A stretch of DNA of 38,802 nucleotides, taken from NCBI GenBank assembly GCA_019459325.1, contig JAIBFA010000002.1:1-38802 (forward strand), in the 5' to 3' direction. The notes beneath the pieces were generated by a model, which was not told where the DNA came from, searched no databases, and was given only the letters and a program-made list of their open reading frames with translations. The stretch is from Thiobacillus sp. (GTDB taxonomy: Bacteria; Pseudomonadota; Gammaproteobacteria; Burkholderiales; Thiobacillaceae). A program made the position numbers and the translations under genes. Of this stretch, positions 18,691 through 25,199 are shown piece after piece (within the stretch, counting starts at the first letter, position 1; each line of letters starts with the position of its first letter).

Positions 18691-18781
18691 GGAGAGGTGG
18701 ATGAGCGGTTTAAGTCGCACGCCTGGAAAGCGTGTTTAGGATAATATCCTAACGCGGGTTCGAATCCCGCCCTCTCCGCCA
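18691..18781 (+). tRNA. tRNA-Ser (anticodon GGA)
   Basis: GGAGAGG (18691-18697) pairs with CCTCTCC (18771-18777), then discriminator G and an encoded CCA (18779-18781). The anticodon stem CACGC/GCGTG encloses loop CTGGAAA with anticodon GGA at 18725-18727, reading UCC and UCU. A long variable arm (TTAGGATAATATCCTAA) marks a class II tRNA, and GGTTCGAATCC is the T loop. It lies between the divergent grpE promoter and the ECF42 module. Confidence 0.97.
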
Positions 18782-18818
18782 GAATTCAATCCTGTCCGGT
18801 TGCCTGATCAGGCACCCC

Positions 18819-18935
18819 TCATTCGTTTTCCTCCTCCAGCATCGAGCCGAGCATCATATTGATGTTGCCGAGCACGAGCTTGGCATTGGGCGATGCCGCG
18901 TCCGCGTTTGCGGAGACCGCCCGTCGTCCGAAACC
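18819..18935 (-). other. Unrecognised short reading frame between tRNA-Ser and the sigma-factor gene
   Basis: After a TAG at 18936-18938 an open frame of 38 codons runs to a TGA at 18819, ending NAKLVLGNINMMLGSMLEEENE. Its codon use looks coding and the end looks like a real protein C-terminus, but there is no start codon or ribosome site near its 5' end. It could be the remnant of a gene broken during insertion of the neighbouring block. I do not recognise the family, and chance is a real alternative. Confidence 0.22.
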
Positions 18936-19015
18936 CTAGACCGCACACCAGCCAGCCGATCATGCGGCTGCGCAGGCAGGGGATCACGCAGCAGTGAAGG
19001 GGGCGGATACGCTGC

Positions 19016-20338
19016 TCATGGCGTGCTTCCGGGGCGGGGCGAAGCATCGGAATGGCCCGCGCAGGCCACTGCGCGCGCCAGCAGCAGGGCGCGTTCACGG
19101 GCGTTGCGGGTGAGGGTGGCGGCGCGTTCGAATTCGGCGCGGGCTTCGGCAACGCGGTCCAGACGGGTCAGCAGATCGCCGCGTACGCTGGGCAGCAGGT
19201 GGTAGTTTTCCAGGCGAGGCTCGGCGAGCAGGGTGTCGACGATTTCCAGTCCTGCTGCCGGACCGAATGCCATCGCCACCGCCACGGCGCGATTGAGCGT
19301 GACGACCGGCGAGGGCGCGACTTGGGCGAGGGCGTCATAGAGCGCAGCGATGCGCGTCCAGTCGGTGGCGTCGGCCGTGGCGGCGCGCGCGTGGCAGGCG
19401 GCAATCGCTGCCTGCAGGGTGTAGGGCCCGAGCGGACCGGGTTGCGATTCGGCGCGATCGAGTGCCGCGAGGCCGCGGCGGATAAGCAGGCGGTCCCAGC
19501 GTGCACGGTCCTGGTCGAGCAGCAGGATCGGTTCACCCGTCGGGTCGGTTCGTGCGTGCAGGCGCGACGCCTGGATTTCCATCAGCGCAACCAGACCGTG
19601 CACCTCCGGCTCGGCCGCCATCAATTCAGCCAGGATGCGCCCCAGGCGCAGGGCCTCCTCGCACAGCGCAGGACGCACCCAGTCGTCGCCTGCCGTCGCC
19701 GCATACCCCTCGTTGAAAACCAGATAGACGACTTCGAGTACGGAGTCCAGGCGGCTGGCGAGGGCCTCTCCGCGAGGCAATTCGAATGGCACCCGGGCGG
19801 CCGAGAGCGTGCGCTTGGCGCGCACGATGCGCTGCGCGACAGTCGGTTCGGCGACCAGGAATGCGCGTGCGATCTCGTCGGTGCTCAGGCCGCCGAGCAG
19901 ACGCAGGGTCAAAGCACTGCGCGCCTCGGGCGAGAGCACGGGATGGCACGCCGTGAAAATCAGGCGCAGCAGATCGTCACCGACTTCGTCGTCGAGTGCG
20001 GCATCGACCATCTCGTTGAACTCGGCGGCTGCGTGTTCGTGCCGGGCATCGAGCTCGCGGCTGAGTTCCGTGTGTTTGGGCGCGATGAGCGTATTGTGTC
20101 GTAGCCGATCGAGCGCACGACGCTTGGCCGTGGTCATGAGCCAGGCGCCGGGATTGTCGGGAATGCCCGTTGTGGGCCAGTTTTCCAGTGCGGCGACCAG
20201 CGCGTCCTGTGCAAATTCTTCGGCCAGGCCGACGTCGCGCACCATGCGCGCGACCGCGGCGATGACCTTGGCCGCCTCGATGCGCCAGATCGCCTCGATG
20301 GTTCGGGCGGCTTCGCTAGCGGGACTAGGCTGGTCCAT
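19016..20338 (-). CDS. ECF RNA polymerase sigma factor, ECF42-like with C-terminal TPR-type extension
   Basis: A 440-residue ECF sigma factor, over twice the usual ECF length. Region 2 spans about residues 15-90 (AEEFAQDALVAALENWP, NPGAWLMTTAKRRALDRLR) and region 4 about 125-180 (ALTLRLLGGLSTDEIARAFLV). A helical extension follows to the end, containing FNEGYAA near 213-219, ILLLDQDRARWDR near 282, LNRAVAVAMAFG near 355-366 and YHLLPSVRGDLL near 385. That extension and the neighbouring DGPF/YCII genes are the hallmarks of group ECF42, which has no anti-sigma factor and is thought to be controlled through its own C-terminus. It is the last gene of the module; promoters with the ECF42 signature lie upstream. 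Start at 20338 has only a weak ribosome site. Confidence 0.88.
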   Translation of the reverse strand: MDQPSPASEAARTIEAIWRIEAAKVIAAVARMVRDVGLAEEFAQDALVAALENWPTTGIPDNPGAWLMTTAKRRALDRLRHNTLIAPKHTELSRELDARHEHAAAEFNEMVDAALDDEVGDDLLRLIFTACHPVLSPEARSALTLRLLGGLSTDEIARAFLVAEPTVAQRIVRAKRTLSAARVPFELPRGEALASRLDSVLEVVYLVFNEGYAATAGDDWVRPALCEEALRLGRILAELMAAEPEVHGLVALMEIQASRLHARTDPTGEPILLLDQDRARWDRLLIRRGLAALDRAESQPGPLGPYTLQAAIAACHARAATADATDWTRIAALYDALAQVAPSPVVTLNRAVAVAMAFGPAAGLEIVDTLLAEPRLENYHLLPSVRGDLLTRLDRVAEARAEFERAATLTRNARERALLLARAVACAGHSDASPRPGSTP

Positions 20339-20415
20339 ACGCCTGTCGCCGGTCCGCGATGTCGAGCCGGGTCATCTGCAGCAGCGCCATCATTCCGTCC
20401 GGAGTACCCGATCGC

Positions 20416-20775
20416 TCAAAGACTCACCATGGTCTTGAATCCGCCCCAGACCATGCGCTTGCCGTCGAACGGCATGTCCTTGCCGTCCATCATCGTGGCC
20501 AGGCGTGGGTCGGCCATGACCTTCTCGTTGATGCGGTCGCGGTCCTTGCGCGATTTGTAGACGATCCAGGCGAATACCACGGTTTCGCCTGGCTTGAGCT
20601 TCACGCTCTGCGGAAACGAAGTGAGCTTGCCGGGCTTGACGTCGTCGGCGATGCATTCGATGTATTCGAGCGCGCCGTGCTCGCGCCAGACCTTGCCCGC
20701 TTTGCGGGCCATGCGGCGATAGGCCGGCAGGTTGTCGGTGGGAACGGGGAGGATGAAACCGTCTACGTAAGGCAT
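20416..20775 (-). CDS. DUF1428 family protein (YbaA-like)
   Basis: A 119-residue alpha-beta protein starting MPYVDGFILPVPTDNLPAYRR, the DUF1428 signature, with IECIADDVKPGKLTSFP near residues 39-55 and VVFAWIVYKSRKDRDRINEKV near 66-86. The family has a dimeric ferredoxin-like fold related to the DGPF/YCII and antibiotic-monooxygenase proteins; no reaction is established. The ATG has AAGGAGA upstream. It lies 12 nt after VOC gene 1 and 77 nt ahead of the sigma factor gene, so it is inside the module and likely controlled by it. Confidence 0.85.
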   Translation of the reverse strand: MPYVDGFILPVPTDNLPAYRRMARKAGKVWREHGALEYIECIADDVKPGKLTSFPQSVKLKPGETVVFAWIVYKSRKDRDRINEKVMADPRLATMMDGKDMPFDGKRMVWGGFKTMVSL

Positions 20776-20787
20776 GGGGATCTCCTT

Positions 20788-21180
20788 TTACGCGGCCTGC
20801 ATGTGGACCAGCTCCCAGATGTGTCCATCCGGGTCCTGGAAGCCGTGGCCGTACATGAAGCCATGATCCTGCGGGTCATTGTAGGTCGAGCCGCCGGCGG
20901 CGACGGCCTCGCGCACCATCGCATCGACTGCCTCGCGGCTGTCCCGCGAGAGGCAGACCAATACTTCGGTTGCGTCGTGCGCGTTGCAAATCGGCTTGGG
21001 CGTGAAACTCCGGAATTTTTCGCGCGTCAGCAGCATGACGAAAATGTTGTCGCCGACGATCATGCAGGTCGCGGTGTCGTCGGTGAACTGCGGGTTGAAG
21101 CTGAAGCCGAGCCGGGTGAAGAAGGCGATGGACTGCTGAAGGTCGGCGACCGGCAGGTTTACAAAGATTTGCGTAGACAT
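20788..21180 (-). CDS. VOC (glyoxalase/bleomycin-resistance) family protein 1
   Basis: A 130-residue vicinal-oxygen-chelate protein: MSTQIFVNLPVADLQQSIAF opens the first beta-alpha-beta-beta-beta module, and MYGHGFQDPDGHIWELVHM near residues 108-126 closes the second, with the family glutamate in WELV. The type is that of small lactoylglutathione-lyase-like proteins of unknown substrate. A GGGAG site precedes the ATG. It is the third gene of the five-gene run behind the promoter at 22104-22130. The substrate cannot be stated from sequence. Confidence 0.87.
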   Translation of the reverse strand: MSTQIFVNLPVADLQQSIAFFTRLGFSFNPQFTDDTATCMIVGDNIFVMLLTREKFRSFTPKPICNAHDATEVLVCLSRDSREAVDAMVREAVAAGGSTYNDPQDHGFMYGHGFQDPDGHIWELVHMQAA

Positions 21181-21216
21181 GAGGGCTCCCGGAAGAATCG
21201 GATTGGGGCAGGGCAG

Positions 21217-21573
21217 TCAGCCGACGTGGCAGGGCGCGGCCTCGCGCACCTCGACCGTGGCCCAGCGTGCGGCCGGGCACTGGCGGGCGATGGCGACGGC
21301 CTCCTCCTGCGACGCGCAATCGACGAGAAAAAAGCCGCCGACCATTTCCTTCGCCTCGGCGAACGGGCCGTCGCGCAGTTGCGGCTTGCCGTCGCGTTGC
21401 TGCACGCGCACGCCGTGTTTGTCGGGGCGCAGCGATTCGCTTGCGAGCAGCTGGCCGCGCGCCGCAAGTCCTTCGCCAAAGCGCACCATTTCCGCGTACA
21501 GCGCACGGCCTTCGTCTTCGTTGCGGGTTTCGCGCTGGCCGCGCGGCTCGACGATCAACAACAGATAGCGCAT
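21217..21573 (-). CDS. YCII/DGPF-domain protein 1
   Basis: A 118-residue YCII-related protein. The DGPF motif is in RDGPFAEAKEMVGGFFLVD near residues 67-85, preceded by GVRVQQRDGKPQ. The start MRYLLLIVEPRGQ at 21573 is fixed by AAAGGAG. Members of this family are the standard targets of ECF42 sigma factors; the fold resembles YciI and dimeric ferredoxin-like enzymes, but no reaction is known. Its Shine-Dalgarno lies at the stop of VOC gene 2 (11-nt gap), showing co-translation. It is one of two DGPF proteins in this module. Confidence 0.9.
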   Translation of the reverse strand: MRYLLLIVEPRGQRETRNEDEGRALYAEMVRFGEGLAARGQLLASESLRPDKHGVRVQQRDGKPQLRDGPFAEAKEMVGGFFLVDCASQEEAVAIARQCPAARWATVEVREAAPCHVG

Positions 21574-21584
21574 CAGGACTCCTT

Positions 21585-22052
21585 TCAACCGGTGCAGGCC
21601 TGGGCTGCGGCCGCCTGGATGTCTTCCGGACTGAGGTCGCGAATATGGGTGGCGACCGACCACTGGTGGCCGAACGGATCATCGAGCTTGCCGTAGCGGT
21701 CGCCCCAGAACATGTCGTCGACCGGCATCGTCACCCGGGCGCCGGCGGCGACGGCCTGCGCCACCACCGCGTCGACGTCCTCCACATACAAATGGATCGT
21801 CACCGGCGAGCCCTTGAGCGACAGCGGGCTGTACGAGCCCCAGTCGGGGAATTCGTCGACCAGCATCAGCGCCGAATCGCCGATCATCAGCATGGCATGG
21901 ATGAGTTTTCCGTCCGGGCCGGGCAGGCGGCCGAATTCGACGGCGCCGAAGGCGCGGACATAAAAGTCGATGGCGTCGGCAGCATTGCGGCACACCAGAT
22001 GCGGAGTGATGGCATGCATGCCATCCGGGATGGGTTTGACGTGTGTGTTCAT
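21585..22052 (-). CDS. VOC family protein 2 (PhnB-like)
   Basis: A 155-residue glyoxalase-fold protein of the PhnB-like branch: HLVCRNAADAIDFYVRAFGA near residues 18-37, LIHAMLMIGDSALMLVDEFP near 50-69, VTIHLYVEDVDAVVAQAVAAG near 85-105 and the closing WGDRYGKLDDPFGHQWSVATH near 117-137. The start at 22052 has AGGAGA upstream and gives MNTHVKPIPDG. It is the first gene after the ECF42-type promoter at 22104-22130 and heads the operon VOC2-YCII1-VOC1-DUF1428-sigma. Function beyond the fold is unknown. Confidence 0.88.
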   Translation of the reverse strand: MNTHVKPIPDGMHAITPHLVCRNAADAIDFYVRAFGAVEFGRLPGPDGKLIHAMLMIGDSALMLVDEFPDWGSYSPLSLKGSPVTIHLYVEDVDAVVAQAVAAGARVTMPVDDMFWGDRYGKLDDPFGHQWSVATHIRDLSPEDIQAAAAQACTG

Positions 22053-22103
22053 ATTGATCTCCTGGCGTTGTACACGGGCGCCTGCCCGTGCCTCACTGCT
22101 TAC

Positions 22104-22130
22104 GACGAACGAGGGCATGCCTGATCGACA
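22104..22130 (-). promoter_or_regulatory. ECF42-type promoter P2, ahead of VOC gene 2
   Basis: On the minus strand TGTCGA (22130-22125), a 17-nt spacer, then CGTC (22107-22104) followed by GTA. The -35 and -10 elements equal the ECF42 target signature I recall (TGTCGA; CG[A/T]C). It has the same elements and spacing as P1. It would drive the five-gene operon that ends with the sigma factor itself. Confidence 0.8.
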
Positions 22131-22159
22131 GGGGCGTTCAACCGGATGCCGACGCGTAC

Positions 22160-22588
22160 TCAGCGGGCGGGTTCGCCGCCCATGCCTAGGTCGCGGAAAC
22201 GCTCGACCGCTTCCGATGGTCCGAAGTCCTCCAGCTCATACAGTGGGCGCACCTCGATTTCCGCCGGCTTGCCGGCGCCTGCCGGATTGGGGAAGCGCCG
22301 CGCCCATTCCATGGCCTCTTCGCGCGACTTCACCTGGATCAGCGTGTAGCCCGCAATCAATTCCTTGGTTTCGGCGAAGGGACCATCGATCACGGTCCGC
22401 TGCTCGCCGTTATAACGAATCCGCCATCCCTGCGAACTGGGCGTGAGACCCGAACCGTCGAGCAGCACGCCGGCCTTGGCGAGTCGCTCGTGATAGTCGG
22501 CCATTTCAACCAGCAAGGCTTCGTCCGGCGCCGGGCTCGTTTCGGCTTCGGACTCGTCGGTGGCTTTCACAATGATCATGAATCGCAA
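22160..22588 (-). CDS. YCII/DGPF-domain protein 2
   Basis: A 142-residue YCII-family protein with TTG start at 22588, chosen because AGGAGA lies six bases upstream and it gives the family N-terminus MRFMIIVKATDESEA. The DGPF motif is in VIDGPFAETKELIAGYTLIQV near residues 66-86, and MEWARRFPNPAG near 94-105 follows, typical of DGPF proteins. It is the first gene of the module, behind promoter P1, and is separated from the VOC2 operon by P2. It is longer than YCII protein 1 because of a C-terminal acidic tail (LYELEDFGPSEAVERFR). Confidence 0.9.
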   Translation of the reverse strand: MRFMIIVKATDESEAETSPAPDEALLVEMADYHERLAKAGVLLDGSGLTPSSQGWRIRYNGEQRTVIDGPFAETKELIAGYTLIQVKSREEAMEWARRFPNPAGAGKPAEIEVRPLYELEDFGPSEAVERFRDLGMGGEPAR

Positions 22589-22648
22589 GGGTTTCTCCTG
22601 TGATCGGGTCGCGGGACAAACGGGATGATTGCCCGCCCGTATGCATAC

Positions 22649-22675
22649 GACGAACCACATGCCGCAAAATCGACA
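22649..22675 (-). promoter_or_regulatory. ECF42-type promoter P1, ahead of YCII/DGPF gene 2
   Basis: On the minus strand TGTCGA (22675-22670), a 17-nt spacer, then CGTC (22652-22649) followed by GTA. Leader of about 55 nt to the TTG start. The spacer differs from that of P2 except for scattered bases, so the matching hexamers are unlikely to be a simple recent duplication of the gene front. Confidence 0.82.
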
Positions 22676-22774
22676 CGCCGTATGCGCCGCCGAAATAAAT
22701 TAGAATGTCGGCCTGGTGAATTTTCGGGCCCCGGAGCTAGTTCCGCCGCCTCAACCTGCGATCCCAATATAGCA

Positions 22775-23524
22775 ATGCCAAAACATGCCTACCACGGCAG
22801 GTTGTCCGTGGTCGTACCCGTCAAGAACGAGCAGGACAACGTCGAGCCGCTGGTACGCGAAATCGCCGCGGCGCTGTCCGGCAACACCACGTTCGAGATC
22901 ATCTACGTCAACGACGGCAGTACCGATGCCACCCAGGCACGACTGGACACCCTGAAAGCCGAATTCCCGATGCTACGGGTGATCCGCCATCGCGAATCGT
23001 GCGGGCAGAGCCGGGCGGTGACGACCGGCGTGACCGCGGCGCGCTACGAGTGGATCGCCACCCTCGACGGCGACGGCCAGAACGACCCGGCCGACATCCC
23101 GGCGCTGCTGGCCGAACTGGCCAATCCGGCACAGCCCGCCAACCTGGAATTGCTGGCAGGCTGGCGTTCCAAGCGCAACGACACCTTCCTGCGCCGAATT
23201 TCATCGAAAATCGCCAACGGCGTGCGCTCGCGCATGCTCAAGGACAACACGCCCGACACCGGCTGCGGCCTCAAGGTGTTCGCCCGCGAGACCTTCCTGC
23301 AACTGCCCAACTTCAACCATATGCACCGCTTCCTGCCGGCGCTGGTGATGCGCAACGGCGGCGCCGTGGTATCGGTTCCGGTGCACCACCGCGCGCGCGA
23401 ACGCGGCACCTCCAAATACGGCGTGCACAACCGGCTGTGGGTGGGCATCGTCGACCTGTTCGGTGTCGCCTGGCTGCAGCGGCGGGTGCGCCTGCCGCAG
23501 GTCGAGCTCGACTCCGACCTCTGA
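22775..23524 (+). CDS. Family 2 glycosyltransferase, dolichyl/polyprenyl-phosphate mannosyltransferase-like
   Basis: A 249-residue GT2 enzyme with an N-terminal GT-A domain: LSVVVPVKNEQDNVEPLV near residues 10-27, IIYVNDGSTDAT near 44-55, the DxD-like metal site TLDGDGQNDPADI near 97-109 and TGCGLKVFARETFLQLP near 164-180. It closely resembles DPM1/ArnC-type enzymes that put one sugar on undecaprenyl phosphate, but lacks the two C-terminal membrane helices of ArnC. The ATG at 22775 follows the fold start; longer in-frame extension is likely non-coding. Followed after 15 nt by a TVP38-family gene. The sugar cannot be predicted. Confidence 0.85.
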   Translation: MPKHAYHGRLSVVVPVKNEQDNVEPLVREIAAALSGNTTFEIIYVNDGSTDATQARLDTLKAEFPMLRVIRHRESCGQSRAVTTGVTAARYEWIATLDGDGQNDPADIPALLAELANPAQPANLELLAGWRSKRNDTFLRRISSKIANGVRSRMLKDNTPDTGCGLKVFARETFLQLPNFNHMHRFLPALVMRNGGAVVSVPVHHRARERGTSKYGVHNRLWVGIVDLFGVAWLQRRVRLPQVELDSDL

Positions 23525-23539
23525 ACGAATGCGACCCGA

Positions 23540-24208
23540 ATGAAAGCGCGCGTCATCCTCAAGGGCCTGGCGCTGATGCTGAGCTTGGCCTTGCTGGGTT
23601 ATCTGTTCAAGACCAGCGATCTCGGCAGCAGCGTCAACGAGGCCTGGATCGATGCGCGCGTGCGCGGCCACGGGGTCAATGGCGCCTTGCTGTTTCTGCT
23701 GATGGGCGCGCTGTTTACCGCCATTGGCCTGCCGCGCCAGATCATCGCCTTTCTCGGCGGCTATGCCTTCAGCGTGGGACTGGGTACGCTGCTCGGTACG
23801 TTGGCGGCGCTGCTGGGTTGCATATTGAGCTTTGCCTACGCACGCTTCTTCGGCAAGGGTCTGCTCCGTGCGCGGCTGGGTGAGCGCGCCGGACGTTTCG
23901 ACCGTTTCGTCCGCGACCATCCGTTTTCGATGACGATGCTGATTCGCCTGCTGCCGGTAGGCAGCAACCTGCTGACCAATCTGGCGGCGGGCATTTCCAG
24001 TATCCGGCCCGTGCATTTCTTTGCGGGCTCTTTTCTCGGCTATCTGCCGCAAACGCTGGTGTTCGCGCTGGTCGGCAGCGGGGTGCATATCGCACCCATG
24101 CTGAAACTCACGCTGGCAATTGCACTTTTCCTGGCTTCCATGGCGCTGGGTGTGTATTTGTACCGCCGTCGTCGGGGGGGTGAGGCGCTGGACGAGTCGC
24201 TCGAATAG
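23540..24208 (+). CDS. TVP38/TMEM64 family inner-membrane protein
   Basis: A 222-residue protein with about five to six membrane segments, e.g. LALMLSLALLGYLF near 10-23, LLFLLMGALFTAIGLP near 50-65, IIAFLGGYAFSVGLGTLLGTLAALLGCILSFAYARFFG near 68-105 and LTLAIALFLASMALGVYLY near 190-208. This is the DedA-superfamily VTT domain, including the re-entrant LPRQIIAFLGGY and the RLLPVGSNLLTNLAAG segment near 136-151. Relatives have been linked to flipping of undecaprenyl phosphate or phospholipids. Its position directly behind the polyprenyl-phosphate glycosyltransferase fits a role in carrier-lipid recycling, which is inference. Confidence 0.85.
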   Translation: MKARVILKGLALMLSLALLGYLFKTSDLGSSVNEAWIDARVRGHGVNGALLFLLMGALFTAIGLPRQIIAFLGGYAFSVGLGTLLGTLAALLGCILSFAYARFFGKGLLRARLGERAGRFDRFVRDHPFSMTMLIRLLPVGSNLLTNLAAGISSIRPVHFFAGSFLGYLPQTLVFALVGSGVHIAPMLKLTLAIALFLASMALGVYLYRRRRGGEALDESLE

Positions 24209-24250
24209 CTCCAGGCAAAGAAAGCTGCGCGGTGGTCACCAGATGGCCGA

Positions 24251-24916
24251 TTACTGCGTCGCGGCGGTCTCGATCTTGCGCCAGCGGGGAAGCAGATAAA
24301 CGTGGATGACGACTCCCGCGATTGTCACGCCCAATGCCAAACTGGCCAACACGTCGGACAGGAAGTGTTGGCTGCTCCCGAGGCGCGCCAGTGCCATGAG
24401 CAGTGCGGCAGTCAGCGCAAGCATCGCAGCGACGCGTGAGCGCAACAGGATCAAGACAAAAATCGCGCCGACAACGGCATTGACGGTGTGGCTGGAAGGG
24501 AACGAATGGAAAGCATGGGCGAAGCTGGGTGCCTGGCAAAGCGCGTCGTGCACGGAGGTGGCATGCGGGCGCGGCCGCCCGCAGCCGATTTTGATCACGT
24601 ATACCAGCAGCAACGTCCCAAACACTTGAGCATGGACATAGGCAAGCCCGACCAGTCTGAACAGCGGACGCCTGGTGCGCATGCCATACACGAACAGGGC
24701 GATGAAGAAGGCGTAGAAAATGAACAAGCCCCAATCGGAATACCACTCGAAAACCGGGCGCAGGGTGCCGAAGAGGTGGCTCGTGTCGATTCCGTGGAGC
24801 AGGGCCGTATCGGCGCGCATCAGCCACGCCATCCATGCGCCAAGCCACAGCAGGACGGAACCCCGCAGGACGATGCGCATCCGTTCGGCGGCCTCTATGG
24901 AATTCAGAATCAGCAT
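24251..24916 (-). CDS. PAP2-family membrane phosphatase
   Basis: A protein of about 221 residues with five to six membrane segments and the three PAP2 motifs: KIGCGRPRP, FPSSHT and LGSSQHFLSD. The family includes undecaprenyl-pyrophosphate phosphatases (PgpB/YbjG), lipid A phosphatases and phosphatidic acid phosphatases; the motifs do not tell these apart. The start at 24916 (MLILNSIEAAERMRI) is chosen over 24955, but neither has a clear ribosome site. It faces the TVP38 gene convergently and lies 283 nt from the divergent GT39 gene, in a group of envelope-lipid genes. Confidence 0.85.
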   Translation of the reverse strand: MLILNSIEAAERMRIVLRGSVLLWLGAWMAWLMRADTALLHGIDTSHLFGTLRPVFEWYSDWGLFIFYAFFIALFVYGMRTRRPLFRLVGLAYVHAQVFGTLLLVYVIKIGCGRPRPHATSVHDALCQAPSFAHAFHSFPSSHTVNAVVGAIFVLILLRSRVAAMLALTAALLMALARLGSSQHFLSDVLASLALGVTIAGVVIHVYLLPRWRKIETAATQ

Positions 24917-25199
24917 AGTTGCTTGTCGCGATTTGGGATGCCTGCCTCGAAGCATCCAGAAAGACGGTGGTGGTGGATTAAAAGCGCTTTCTATTAAGGC
25001 AGTCTTAAGCTGAGCTTCGTAGGCTCTGTCGAAGGTGAAGCAGAGGGCCGCGCATCATGGATTCGTGTTAAGTTGCCGCGGGCTTTTGGTGCCCTTTTAT
25101 CGTTAATATTTCAGGCTCGCCAATGCCTCTGAAACCGGAATGTGTTTTTAGACGGTCGATGTGGCGAGGCTGAACCCCCATGTTTCCTGGACAATTGTG

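Noticed and set aside
18801..18814. Palindrome TGCCTGATCAGGCA as terminator of tRNA-Ser
   Set aside because: The stem is at most five pairs with a four-base loop, and the next T-run is about 10 nt away, so termination is not supported strongly enough to list.
20340..20415. A 30-codon frame between DUF1428 and the sigma-factor gene (MMALLQMTRLDIADRRQAYG)
   Set aside because: It overlaps the sigma-factor start in another frame, has no good ribosome site and matches nothing I know; probably chance.
24956..25199. Promoter for the GT39 gene or the PAP2 gene in the divergent gap
   Set aside because: A TAATAT-like sequence near 25104-25109 has no -35 partner at 16-18 nt, and nothing better was found.
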